From: Acidobacteriota bacterium
GTDB lineage: Bacteria > Acidobacteriota > Holophagae > Acanthopleuribacterales > Acanthopleuribacteraceae
Assembly (NCBI GenBank): GCA_020637335.1
Contig: JACJWC010000004.1
Coordinates: 203,370-267,369 of the forward strand
Length of the DNA stretch: 64,000 nt
Direction: 5' to 3'
Shown: positions 1 to 9,047 of the stretch, in pieces
How positions within the stretch are numbered: the first letter of the stretch is position 1
Layout: each line of letters opens with the position of its first letter
Program-made: the position numbers and the translations under genes
The notes under the pieces: model-generated
Seen by the model: only the letters and a program-made list of their open reading frames with translations
Database searches by the model: none
What the model was told of the DNA's origin: nothing

Positions 1-452
1 TTAATGTCGTAAATCGTAAGGGAGCCAAAGGGAGATGTCGTGTATGAAAGCCCAGTGTACGAAAACATGGGCGAATTCGCCGGAGAGCCAGCATTGTTTG
101 CATAAAAATCGACGTTAAACGAGGGGATGGAACACGGCCCAGGCGTACACAGGAACACCGTACCTACGGCTCGAACTGTTGTCACATCCCAACCGCCTAT
201 ACCACCCGGAACGATGAAATCATCCGCTCCTCGAGCTGTAAGCGATGCCTCACTGGCATTGCCCTCTTGTGATACAAACGTGTCGATAACTCCCGGTAAA
301 GCCGTACTGATCTGATCCCATAAAAAGGCTCCTCGCAATTCCGACGGTTCGCCCGGCACATAGCCCGATGAAATCGGCGAAAGAGTTTCGGGTTGACCGA
401 AACACAGAGCAGTCGTGACGATGAAAAGGACGCTCAGCTTAATTAACCGCAT
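1..452 (-). CDS. Secreted protein, C-terminus cut by window edge
   Basis: This minus-strand frame is open from an ATG at 452 to the left edge, so the C-terminus lies outside the window. About 150 residues are visible. It begins with a clear signal peptide (MRLIKLSVLFIVTTALCFGQ, cleavage probably after FG). The mature part contains DDFIVPGGIGGWDVTTV followed by NVDFYANNAGSPANSP. That layout is seen in choice-of-anchor or PEP-CTERM-like secreted beta-sandwich proteins. A GAGTGAGG-type ribosome site precedes the ATG, and a good sigma-70-like promoter lies upstream at 509-537. The function is unknown; it is probably exported or surface-exposed. Confidence 0.75.
   Translation of the reverse strand, partial: MRLIKLSVLFIVTTALCFGQPETLSPISSGYVPGEPSELRGAFLWDQISTALPGVIDTFVSQEGNASEASLTARGADDFIVPGGIGGWDVTTVRAVGTVFLCTPGPCSIPSFNVDFYANNAGSPANSPMFSYTGLSYTTSPFGSLTIYDI
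105..120. repeat. 16-base repeat, copy inside the left-edge gene
   Basis: AAAATCGACGTTAAAC is identical to 696-711, about 590 bases away. Inside the gene it encodes part of FNVDFYANN. The flanks do not match. Confidence 0.4.
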
Positions 453-508
453 GACCCTCACTCCAAAATTGATATAAATAAAAAGACAATTTAAGCCTAC
501 TAGCACAG

Positions 509-537
509 ATTTTAGGTTCCCAACATTTCACAGTCAA
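509..537 (-). promoter_or_regulatory. Sigma-70-like promoter for the left-edge secreted gene
   Basis: Read on the minus strand, TTGACT (532-537) and TAAAAT (509-514) are separated by 17 bases. They sit about 57 bases upstream of the ATG at 452. Both boxes are close to consensus. Confidence 0.55.
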
Positions 538-637
538 CAATTAAGTGCCCAGAAAGTAATAAAATTTCATCAAACCCTCTCGCTTACAATCGCACTTGGT
601 GAATTCCAACGCGGCTTTGACGGAGATAAATGCAATC

Positions 638-665
638 TTGACCATGCCAGAATTTATACTATTAA
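638..665 (+). promoter_or_regulatory. Candidate promoter for the GWxTD/VWA-like gene
   Basis: TTGACC (638-643) and TATTAA (660-665) are 16 bases apart on the plus strand. They lie about 175 bases before the GTG start at 840, so the leader would be long. This is the best match in the gap but is not certain. Confidence 0.3.
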
Positions 666-695
666 TAAAGCGCAATTCAATAATATAGGAGCAAT

Positions 696-711
696 AAAAT
701 CGACGTTAAAC
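696..711. repeat. 16-base repeat, intergenic copy
   Basis: Second copy of the sequence at 105-120, same orientation. It lies in the AT-rich gap upstream of the GWxTD/VWA-like gene, with no open frame of note around it. Confidence 0.4.
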
Positions 712-839
712 ATAGTAATAGACCGGTCATAGAATTAACCCGCCCCACCCGCGGTTAAAGCAACCTGGCCACCCCTAACTATCTTTGCCGACGAGTCCTT
801 GATAGGATTTTTATTGAGATGTGAACCGCGAGGTGTGTT

Positions 840-3215
840 GTGTTGCTGATTGTTCTGGTTTGCTTGATGATTGGGCCGTTTCAGGAAGAGCCGCAACTCT
901 CGCCTGACAACCAGAATTGGTTGAGATTGGCACAACCCCTAATGAGCCCTCTGGAGTGGCAGGAAGCGCAAAAATTGGCAGATTCCGATTTTGCCTCATT
1001 TCAAGCAACATGGATCCAGGCCCGACGGCCAGTGGCAGCCCAATGGCCATCGCAAGGCCTTAATCTACCCGCTTTTTATGCGCCGAAACGATATGGAGAC
1101 CAAAGAGATACGGTCTACTTTTTGTGGGGTGAGCCCCGTGAAATCCAGCAGAGCGGTAACCGTTTGGAGTGTACCTTCGACTCGGATAAATCATTAATTT
1201 TTGAAAAAAGCCAGGGCAAATGGGTACTTGAAGGCGCCAGTCAATTACACTTCGCCGAATCGCAAATAATTCGTCGTGTGCCTTATTCCACAGGGCATCA
1301 CCCTTTCGGCGCCACTCGTATTCCGCCAGAACTGTCCTTTGGACCAGCTTTGATCGAGGTATTCGGCCGAGAGCCAAACGGACACGGGCAACGGATTCAA
1401 TTGCGCATGTTGACGCCTGCGCCGTTTTTTAAATTACCGCTTGCGGATTCGCCTCGTGTGGTTGAATGCCTGGTGACCTTAAACCGCGGCGACGAGACAC
1501 TGCTGCGCCACACCACATTTCAATACAAACGATCAGCGCCCGCCGAGATGCTCTTCTCGGTTTCAGTCCCGCCCGGATTCTGGCAAACTGAAATTCTTGT
1601 TTATAGTGGCGCCATGCACCAAGGCTTCATGCAACGCATGAATTGGGTCGTTCCAGAGAATTCGCCAATTGGCCAACCGGCAGTGGTTCAGAGCTGGGTT
1701 GAGCAGAACCATCTGATAGCAGCTCCATTTGAAACCATTATTGAAGGTATTCAATATCAACGCTCAACGACGGTCCGGCCTAACACCGCCAGTCGGGTTT
1801 TACTGCCCTGCGGCCAAATCGAACCCGAGGTTTGGTTGATCACCAAAACATCCAAACAGCGCCTGGAGCTGATATCCGCCAACCCCCAATATCGGGTTTA
1901 CGAATTGGGACTAGCACCCGAAAAGGGTCGAATAATTGCGATGGATCCGGCGACAAATAGTTTTTCAAGCTGTGATCTCGGCGATTTTGAGACGTCTTCA
2001 GAACCGCTTATTCTGCCCGAGGGAAGTAATTTAAGCTGGACCCAAATCACGGTTGAGGATCCCAGCAAGCCACACTTTGTTTATGTTGTGGGCCAACCTT
2101 GGTTTTACCAACCAAGCGGGAACCTTTTCTGGCAACCGGGCTCTTTTCCCAACCAAAGCTCGATACAAATCGTTACTTTTGACCGCCAAGGCATGGGCGA
2201 AAAACGGGGTTTGCTGAGTCAGGAAGATCTGGCATCTTCCATTTCCGTTCGCCCCAACAACCTGGTTTTTCGCACGACCAATATGAGCGGAGAACCGCTG
2301 CCCGCAGCATCAATTCGCGTTTCAATTGAGGGGAAAACGGTACAAGGCGAACTGAGTCCCATAACCTCGCCCAAGGCGTGGGGCGTGATCGTTCAAGATC
2401 GTCTGCTCAGCCATTGGCGTTGGCCAGAAATCAAAGCCTCCATTCTCACGGGTTTAAAAACGTTGATTGGTGAGAATGACACAGTCTACTTGGTTTTGGT
2501 GGCCGACCGACCAGAGATGTGGGCCGAGCCCAGTCGGGATAAAACGCCCTTTTTGGCCCAATGGGCTTCATTACAAAACAAAAACCCCGCCAATACGGAT
2601 CTGGACATGCGATTTCTTTTGGAGGCACTAGCAGGAATGAACGGGGATTTGGATCAACCGCACCACGTTTTGTTCTGTAGTCCAGGCTTGGGCGAGGATT
2701 TGAATCAGTGGCAAGAAATCGTGATGCGTGCACGCTCAAACGGGATTCATCTCTACCATCTTGAATTTGAGATGCCACCGGAAAGCGGGCCCCAAAAACC
2801 CGATTTAAAACAACGTCTTACCGAGGCCAACACCCTAACAGCAGAAAAGGAAACGGACTCTCTAACTGAAGATTTTCAGGAGGAACGCAATACGCGCGCC
2901 GGTTTCCGTTGGACCTTTGGTCGCAAAAACGCTGAAGAACTTGCCAAAAAGGAAGAAATTCGCGAGGCTGCAGCACGTGCTTCTATCCAAGAACAACTGG
3001 AATTGCGCAGCGTAGGCCGGCATTGGGTGTTGCAAGGTCCAAGTCTGCCAAACCAAATGGATGCGGTTTTTAGGGATTTGGCCGAATGGGTTGGCGGCAT
3101 GCGCTTTTTTGCCCTGCCACGCAGAGTGCGGCCTGAACAACTGCAAATTCAATCGGACCCCAATACCATCATCAGTTGGACCCTGGTCCCCTGGACCCCT
3201 GCACCTATGGAGTGA
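840..3215 (+). CDS. Secreted GWxTD-like / VWA-like protein
   Basis: The product is 791 residues and starts at a GTG with GCGAGG about six bases upstream; an in-frame stop at 822 excludes any earlier start. Residues 1-14 form a short signal peptide. Residues about 35-135 (an FASFQATWIQARRP stretch, then YGDQRDTVYFLWGEPREI) resemble the GWxTD domain common in Acidobacteria, but the GWxTD signature itself is not intact. Residues about 510-655 look like a VWFA-related fold (DTVYLVLVADRPEMW, then HHVLFCSPGLGED) without a clear DxSxS metal site. The middle is beta-rich. The 3' end overlaps the convergent PKD gene by 11 bases. It is probably periplasmic or surface-located, and its role is unknown. 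Confidence 0.7.
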   Translation: MLLIVLVCLMIGPFQEEPQLSPDNQNWLRLAQPLMSPLEWQEAQKLADSDFASFQATWIQARRPVAAQWPSQGLNLPAFYAPKRYGDQRDTVYFLWGEPREIQQSGNRLECTFDSDKSLIFEKSQGKWVLEGASQLHFAESQIIRRVPYSTGHHPFGATRIPPELSFGPALIEVFGREPNGHGQRIQLRMLTPAPFFKLPLADSPRVVECLVTLNRGDETLLRHTTFQYKRSAPAEMLFSVSVPPGFWQTEILVYSGAMHQGFMQRMNWVVPENSPIGQPAVVQSWVEQNHLIAAPFETIIEGIQYQRSTTVRPNTASRVLLPCGQIEPEVWLITKTSKQRLELISANPQYRVYELGLAPEKGRIIAMDPATNSFSSCDLGDFETSSEPLILPEGSNLSWTQITVEDPSKPHFVYVVGQPWFYQPSGNLFWQPGSFPNQSSIQIVTFDRQGMGEKRGLLSQEDLASSISVRPNNLVFRTTNMSGEPLPAASIRVSIEGKTVQGELSPITSPKAWGVIVQDRLLSHWRWPEIKASILTGLKTLIGENDTVYLVLVADRPEMWAEPSRDKTPFLAQWASLQNKNPANTDLDMRFLLEALAGMNGDLDQPHHVLFCSPGLGEDLNQWQEIVMRARSNGIHLYHLEFEMPPESGPQKPDLKQRLTEANTLTAEKETDSLTEDFQEERNTRAGFRWTFGRKNAEELAKKEEIREAAARASIQEQLELRSVGRHWVLQGPSLPNQMDAVFRDLAEWVGGMRFFALPRRVRPEQLQIQSDPNTIISWTLVPWTPAPME

Positions 3216-6200
3216 GTGCCAGAATCCCGGCCATGCGCTCACCTAAGCTTCCGTTGGGGTTCAAGTTTCCAAACAATTCAAAGCCCACTAAGGCCTGGCG
3301 ATCGGCACGAACCCGGACCCACGTGGCCGTGGGGGGAAGTCCCTCTGGGAACAGGACTTGGGCGGTGCGCACCAGTTTGGTTCGACCGGCTTGTACTTCC
3401 TGTCGCTGGACCAGTAAAGTACCCAAATCATCATAGGCTTCGATTGTCAAAGTAACCGACCCCTCCTCGGCGTTCAGTAAGGCAATGCCCGTCCATTGTT
3501 CGTTGTCCGCCGCAATATGCGGAAAAATCAATTGGTCGGTAAGTGAGTCCGAAGCCTGAAAGCCCGAAATCCGGGTCGATTCGTTGTCGCCAAACAGTTC
3601 AAATCCAGCAATATCCGCATTGCCGATGACTTGAACCCAGGAAATGCCTGGCACCTGATCAAACAGAGGCCCAACTACGGAAACCAATTTGGCCCGCGGC
3701 GCCAGGGTCAAGGACTTCTGACTCAGGACTTGACCGGAATCATCGTAACCCAGTAATTGGACCGTATTCTCCGTCGTTGCCAAATTTATCAGGGAAATGC
3801 CTGTCCAAAAATTTGCCGTATCCTTGGCTACATGCAAAAAGATCAGGGACTTGGTCAGGTGAAAGAAATTGGGATTGCCCAGGCGGCTGGGCGTTAAGTC
3901 AAAACCAGCTAGGGTTTTGGGACCATCCACACGACCGAACATTTCGATACCGGCCAGATTGGCTTTTTCCTCAGCGTCCTTGAATTGGCCCCATTCGGGT
4001 AACTGAGCAAAAACCTCGTTAAAGCGGAAGTCGGTTTGTGAATTGGCTTTGGTATTGGCAATGGCAGTCGTCGATCCAGAGCCAACAAACTGCAAGGAGC
4101 CGGGACTTTCACCGGCGTTGATGGTGATGGAACGGGTATACCACTGCTCCGTTTTCACCGCAATATGGGGAATAACCAAACGGGATGATAAGGACGGAAT
4201 CCCTTCAATGCCCACTAACTGGGTTTTATCCCGCGAAGTGGCGGTCATATAACCCACTAAACGCTGGCCGGACAAAACTTTGACCCACCGAATCGAACGC
4301 GCTTTTTCGACCCGATCTTGGAAACCAAAGAAAGACAGACTTGCTGCATAAACCCGGCCCATTGCGGGAATGGTCAGGTTTTTACTATCCACTTTTCGGC
4401 CCTGTTCATCCAGACCGACCACAACAATTTCAGCGGCTTGGCCGTTGGGATTGATTAACCCCAAGGTTGATGAAAGGTTTCCATCTTCGACCAAAAAAGG
4501 CAAATAAACGTTGGGCTGATTGGTGCTCAGACCGATGCCGTAACTCAAACCATCCTTGCGCTTTTGGGCGGCCTGATTAAGGGCCACTTTTAGCACATAG
4601 GACCCTTCTGGTAAGTTGGACAGCCGGAAATCCGTTCCATTTTCACCGACCAGACCAACAGGAAGCCACTCTCCTGCGCTGTAGCGATAAAATTCGTAGT
4701 CCAGGTTGTCTAAACCTTCCACGACATTGATGGACAGACCAAGGTCCTTACCCGATTCATCGATTTCAAACGAGTAGTAGTCCGCATGATCGCTTCCCCC
4801 GGTTAAGCTGAGTGCTGAATATTGGCCCTGTTGCAGGGGCTTTGCATCTTCAAATGCGTCGTTGGGTTCAAAATCATCGTCCTGATATTGTTTGACAGTG
4901 ACCAGGATGGTTGCAGGCGTTGTGTCCTGGGTAAATTCTGTTTTCACCTGAAAGGTCACTTTGTAGGGTTGACCTTCGGGACTAGGGGTTGGAAAAATGA
5001 CTGGGTAGACTTCTTCGCCCTCAACTTGATTTGGCAAGCCGCCCTCAAACGTCCAGTGGTAAGTCATCTCCAATTGGTTGGGATCCTCACCATAGCCAAA
5101 AAAATAGACTTCTTGTCCGGGCTCAACGGTTAGGTCGCCATAAGGCTCTGAAATGTAGCTTTCCGGCTTCAATGAGGGATCAACCACTTGAATTTCGCGA
5201 AACTCATAAAAGGGGTCCTGCAGGTCCAGGCTGTCCCAACAATAGAGTTCGAGGGAATGAAAACCCGCTTCATTCAACACTAAGGCCGGAGGTTCCAGCG
5301 CGCTGCTGTAGAATTCACCGTCCACCCACCAAGCAAGGCTAACCGGATAGTTGCCATCGGGATCTGTGACTTTTCCTACGAGTGGAATCGGTTGCCCTTG
5401 CAATACCGGAATAACATTGCGCTGATAAAAATCTGGGTGTGATCGTTGCGCAGGCGCAATGATTTCGGCATTGGGCGGAACATTGGCCCCATAAATGTAC
5501 ACTTCCCAAGTGACTGGCCAGGCACTCCAAATGCCATCGCTGTTGGCGGCATAAACGCGCACTGAATAAAAGCCGGGCAGTTGGAATGTCACTTCTCCGG
5601 GGTTTTGTAATGGACTGGTCTGCCCATTGCCAAAGTCCCAAAAATATTGCAACAAACCAGTCTCGCCCTCCCCTGCCCGAGCCGAAAAAGAAAAGCGCGC
5701 CATGGGCGGCCCCAATAATTTGGGTGAATTCGGATTTACTGGAATGACAGTTGGCGCACGGTAATAGTCATCCTCACCGCCGTAAACAGGGAAATAGCGG
5801 CGTGGTGATAGGGCCGCATTTAAACCTTCGCTATCGGTCCCATGCAATTCGGCCCAGTGCAGACCCGCTGCCGAGAATTGAATATGTTGATGGCTGGGAC
5901 CATCAAGCTGGCGTCCATCGCTGAGCAGCCAAGAAAACCGGATATCATCGCCATCTTCATCATAACCATTGGCAACCAGATCGAATCCTTCGCCCACTTG
6001 ATACGGGTTATCCCAACCGGGTTCTTCAATCCAAATTTCCGGGGCCAAGTTGGAATCCCGAATCCAAACATAAATGGAGTCCGGTAAGGGATCCTCCAGA
6101 CCGTTTTCATCGATGACGGTAAAATAGACCGAATAACCACCCTTTAGGGCGAATGACTCAAAGGCAATCGGCGTCGGCTCAAAACCTTCAATAACAATTG

Positions 6201-7833
6201 CCGTACCCGATTCGTGGTAGAGACTCCAATAGGCCCGTTTGCCCTGGGTCGACCCCTGTTTCAGCCCACCTTTTAAAGTCAAGCTCTCGCCCGGCTTAAC
6301 CACAACCCTAGGTTCTTGATAAGGGTTCAACGTCTGCTGGGCCAAAGGTGAAAGGATTACGCCTTCCGGTGGCCTTGTCCCCTGATATAAGGCCAGGGTT
6401 TGGCTGTCGCCGTACCAGGAAAAATTCCCAGATGAATCTTGGCTAAACACCTGAGGATAAACAAGTTGAACATTTGAGCCCGGGTCTGGAGTATACGCGT
6501 GGCTGACAGAATTGCCGCGAACCAAGGTCCCGTCTGAAAGGTCCCAAAAAAAGTCGACGATAACATCATCTTCATAATCAAAACCCACTGCAGAGAACTG
6601 AAAAACCGTAGCTTGCGGATAGAGTTCATCACCTTTTGGGTTTGTAATGGAGGCATAAGGTGCAGAATTGGCATAGTTTTCCGCTGGATTCACCAGTACC
6701 CATACCGATTGGACCTGACTTTGAGCGCCCCGCTCATCCAGACCGGTCAAATCCAATTGATAGGCGCCCGGCTCAGTAACCGAGAATTCAATTTGGGCAC
6801 CTTGAAACTGACGTCCATCACTGAGCTGCCATTGATAAGCAATGGCATCAAACTCGTCGTCATAACCACTTGCCTCGAAGGCCAATCCTTCGCCCGCTTC
6901 ATAGGTTCCGGAACCCTGCAAAATCCATACGACGGGCGGCGTATTGGCACCCTTGGCAAAAACACCGACCTCGGCCGGAAACGGATCTTCGCCACCCTGG
7001 GCGTCGATGCTGCGCGCATAAATCGTGTGATAGCCGGCGCTTTCAAATGTGAAGTTCTGGAATTGGCCCGAAAAATCGCGATAGCCATCGGGTCCGTCCC
7101 AAAACCAGACATAGGCCAATTCGCCAGGCGTATCTGGATCCGAGCCCACTGCGCTGAAAGCCACGGAGTCGCCCACATTCACGCTAACCATGCCATCGTT
7201 GCCTACCACGGGTTGGGTGATCTGGGTGTCGGGTGGGATATTATTGGTGTAAACATATAGACTGTGAATACTGGGATACGGTGTTACAAATCCATCTGTG
7301 TTAATACCAAACAATAGAATATCCAGGTAACCATCCTGACTGGGCGCAACAAAATCCCAACTCGAACCCATATGGGTATAGCCCCAGCCCAACACTTGCC
7401 AAAAAAACTGATTGGTGCCTGAAGTGCCTTGGGCCTCCAAATGTACGCTCTGTCCCGCTTGAACAACACTATTCTCTCGATCCGGCACTGAAATCCAGCT
7501 ATTCACATCGAAATTACCGCTGCTTGGTCGTACAAAAAAGGTGGCTTGCCAAGAGGCAACCAAATCCGGTCCAGAATATCCATCCACTTTGACCCGGTGT
7601 TGGCCAATTGCCGAAAACATTGTGAAGTAGCTTGGACCTTCATTTTTGAAGGCATCCTCGATATACCATTTAAAGGTCAGCGGCGTTTCGTCATACCCAT
7701 TCCATGCGCTTAAGGTCAGGCCCTGCCCCTGGGCAAAAACAAATTCCTGAGGATCCCAAGCAACTTCAAGATAGATTTGGGCTGACAGGCCAACACCGAG
7801 GCAACAGAACAAAAAAGCCCAAACAACACGCAT
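3205..7833 (-). CDS. Large secreted PKD-repeat / PPC protein with C-terminal tandem repeats
   Basis: The ATG at 7833 is preferred over the one eight codons upstream because GGAGG lies six bases before it and the signal peptide (MRVVWAFLFCCLGVGLSAQ) then starts cleanly. The product is about 1542 residues. Residues 20-980 are a string of roughly nine PKD/Ig-like beta-sandwich units with recurring YDDEFDAIAYQW, LSDGRQ and PGAYQLDLTG-type motifs. Residues 983-1100 form a bacterial pre-peptidase C-terminal (PPC) domain starting DDDFEPNDAFEDAKPL. Residues 1110-1540 hold four related units of about 110 residues that carry IFPHIAADNEQWTGIALLN-type motifs. No catalytic domain is visible. It is probably a cell-surface or secreted adhesive or scaffold protein. 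Confidence 0.8.
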   Translation of the reverse strand: MRVVWAFLFCCLGVGLSAQIYLEVAWDPQEFVFAQGQGLTLSAWNGYDETPLTFKWYIEDAFKNEGPSYFTMFSAIGQHRVKVDGYSGPDLVASWQATFFVRPSSGNFDVNSWISVPDRENSVVQAGQSVHLEAQGTSGTNQFFWQVLGWGYTHMGSSWDFVAPSQDGYLDILLFGINTDGFVTPYPSIHSLYVYTNNIPPDTQITQPVVGNDGMVSVNVGDSVAFSAVGSDPDTPGELAYVWFWDGPDGYRDFSGQFQNFTFESAGYHTIYARSIDAQGGEDPFPAEVGVFAKGANTPPVVWILQGSGTYEAGEGLAFEASGYDDEFDAIAYQWQLSDGRQFQGAQIEFSVTEPGAYQLDLTGLDERGAQSQVQSVWVLVNPAENYANSAPYASITNPKGDELYPQATVFQFSAVGFDYEDDVIVDFFWDLSDGTLVRGNSVSHAYTPDPGSNVQLVYPQVFSQDSSGNFSWYGDSQTLALYQGTRPPEGVILSPLAQQTLNPYQEPRVVVKPGESLTLKGGLKQGSTQGKRAYWSLYHESGTAIVIEGFEPTPIAFESFALKGGYSVYFTVIDENGLEDPLPDSIYVWIRDSNLAPEIWIEEPGWDNPYQVGEGFDLVANGYDEDGDDIRFSWLLSDGRQLDGPSHQHIQFSAAGLHWAELHGTDSEGLNAALSPRRYFPVYGGEDDYYRAPTVIPVNPNSPKLLGPPMARFSFSARAGEGETGLLQYFWDFGNGQTSPLQNPGEVTFQLPGFYSVRVYAANSDGIWSAWPVTWEVYIYGANVPPNAEIIAPAQRSHPDFYQRNVIPVLQGQPIPLVGKVTDPDGNYPVSLAWWVDGEFYSSALEPPALVLNEAGFHSLELYCWDSLDLQDPFYEFREIQVVDPSLKPESYISEPYGDLTVEPGQEVYFFGYGEDPNQLEMTYHWTFEGGLPNQVEGEEVYPVIFPTPSPEGQPYKVTFQVKTEFTQDTTPATILVTVKQYQDDDFEPNDAFEDAKPLQQGQYSALSLTGGSDHADYYSFEIDESGKDLGLSINVVEGLDNLDYEFYRYSAGEWLPVGLVGENGTDFRLSNLPEGSYVLKVALNQAAQKRKDGLSYGIGLSTNQPNVYLPFLVEDGNLSSTLGLINPNGQAAEIVVVGLDEQGRKVDSKNLTIPAMGRVYAASLSFFGFQDRVEKARSIRWVKVLSGQRLVGYMTATSRDKTQLVGIEGIPSLSSRLVIPHIAVKTEQWYTRSITINAGESPGSLQFVGSGSTTAIANTKANSQTDFRFNEVFAQLPEWGQFKDAEEKANLAGIEMFGRVDGPKTLAGFDLTPSRLGNPNFFHLTKSLIFLHVAKDTANFWTGISLINLATTENTVQLLGYDDSGQVLSQKSLTLAPRAKLVSVVGPLFDQVPGISWVQVIGNADIAGFELFGDNESTRISGFQASDSLTDQLIFPHIAADNEQWTGIALLNAEEGSVTLTIEAYDDLGTLLVQRQEVQAGRTKLVRTAQVLFPEGLPPTATWVRVRADRQALVGFELFGNLNPNGSLGERMAGILALTP

Positions 7834-8024
7834 AACCGACCTCCATGGGGAAACCAACTTTCAATGTGGCATCTTTCCCCAAAAAAACCAAGTGAGCCTT
7901 ATCATTTTCCGGTTGACACCCCACAGCAACCAGGAGCGCAGGTACACCTAATTTTTCCCACTTCCCAGGGCGATCGGGCAATGTTATCCTGGTGGCTTAA
8001 CTGAACCATGAATTTCAGTGCCTT

Positions 8025-8039
8025 AAAATTAGAAATTTT
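8025..8039. repeat. AT-rich inverted repeat upstream of ctlX
   Basis: AAAATT, three bases, then AATTTT form a perfect 6-base inverted repeat 18 bases before the ctlX start codon. It could be part of a promoter or an operator. It is short and AT-rich, so chance is possible. Confidence 0.25.
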
Positions 8040-8057
8040 ATTTTCACGAGCAGGCCA

Positions 8058-9041
8058 ATGGAAAAGAACCCGGCAAAAACACAGTGTGCACCCGCCATTT
8101 TGATGGTCCGACCTTACGATTTTGATTTTAACGAAGAGACCGGTATCGACAATGAGTTCCAAAAACGGATCTCCTGTCTGCCCAGTGAGATTAACCAAAA
8201 GGCCATGCAGGAATTTGAGGTCATGGTAGAGACGTTGGGCCTGGCCGGAATTGACGTAGTCGTGCTCGAACGCAGTCTCAATGAGTGGAAAAAGACGCCG
8301 GATGCCGTATTTCCCAACAATTGGCTGTCCACTGAGCCCGATGGGACTTTGATCACCTTCCCCATGTACGCGGAGAACCGACGGGCCGAGAAACGCATTG
8401 ACGATGTCGAGCATTTGCTGGTTGACCGCGGTTTTTACATCCGCAATTTGATTAACATTGGGCGCCACTCCGAACGGACATTGATCCTGGAAGGGACCGG
8501 GAGTATGGTCATTGACCATCTCAAAAGCCGGGTTTATGCGGCCCGTTCTTTCCGCTGCCATCCAGAGCAATTTGAGAATTTCGTTCAGGTTCGCAACTAT
8601 GCAGAAGGCATCTTGTTCGACACGCTCTCCTCGACAGGCAAACCGATTTATCACACCAACGTCATGATGAGTATTGGACAGAGTTTTGCGGTAATCTGCG
8701 ATGCGTGTGTAGCGGAATGGGACCGGCCAAACGTGATGGAGAAATTAGCTCAGGATCGCGAAATCATCTCCATCAGCTTTGAGCAAATGGAGCGCCATTT
8801 CTGCGGCAATATTTTGCAGGTGCGCAATCGCGAAGGCGAGTGGGTTACAGTCATGTCCGAACGGGCCATGCAAGGTTTTGAACCTTTTCAGATCAAACGA
8901 ATGGAACAACACGGTCGGATTTTGCCGGTACGCATTCCGACCATAGAGGCCGTTGGCGGTGGCAGTGCCCGCTGTATGATGGCTGAACTGTTTTTGCCCC
9001 GACGTGCCGAACGGGTGCCCATGCACGCACTGGGTGCCTAA
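8058..9041 (+). CDS. ctlX: Citrulline-utilization hydrolase CtlX-type amidinotransferase
   Basis: This is a 327-residue member of the amidinotransferase/arginine deiminase-related superfamily. Recognisable family motifs are DAVFPNNW (around residue 80), LEGTGSMV (around 150), YHTNVMMSIG (around 200) and GGGSARCMMAEL near the C-terminus, where the Cys is the expected nucleophile. CtlX-type enzymes hydrolyse guanidino or ureido substrates in the cytoplasm, and citrulline is the proposed substrate for the named family. The gene stands alone. It converges on the PBP1A gene with a six-base gap. A perfect AAAATT-AGA-AATTTT inverted repeat lies just upstream at 8025-8039. The family is secure, the exact substrate less so. 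Confidence 0.82.
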   Translation: MEKNPAKTQCAPAILMVRPYDFDFNEETGIDNEFQKRISCLPSEINQKAMQEFEVMVETLGLAGIDVVVLERSLNEWKKTPDAVFPNNWLSTEPDGTLITFPMYAENRRAEKRIDDVEHLLVDRGFYIRNLINIGRHSERTLILEGTGSMVIDHLKSRVYAARSFRCHPEQFENFVQVRNYAEGILFDTLSSTGKPIYHTNVMMSIGQSFAVICDACVAEWDRPNVMEKLAQDREIISISFEQMERHFCGNILQVRNREGEWVTVMSERAMQGFEPFQIKRMEQHGRILPVRIPTIEAVGGGSARCMMAELFLPRRAERVPMHALGA

Positions 9042-9047
9042 CTTCGA

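Larger units (their letters stand above)
453..839. other. Intergenic region of 387 bases between divergent genes
   Basis: This is the only gene-free stretch over 300 bases. It is AT-rich and holds the minus-strand promoter at 509-537 and a candidate plus-strand promoter at 638-665. A 16-base sequence at 696-711 also occurs inside the left-edge gene at 105-120. I see no convincing small gene or RNA structure. Confidence 0.5.

Noticed and set aside
7902..8654. A 250-residue minus-strand open frame over ctlX
   Set aside because: Antisense to a well-conserved gene, no motif or ribosome site.
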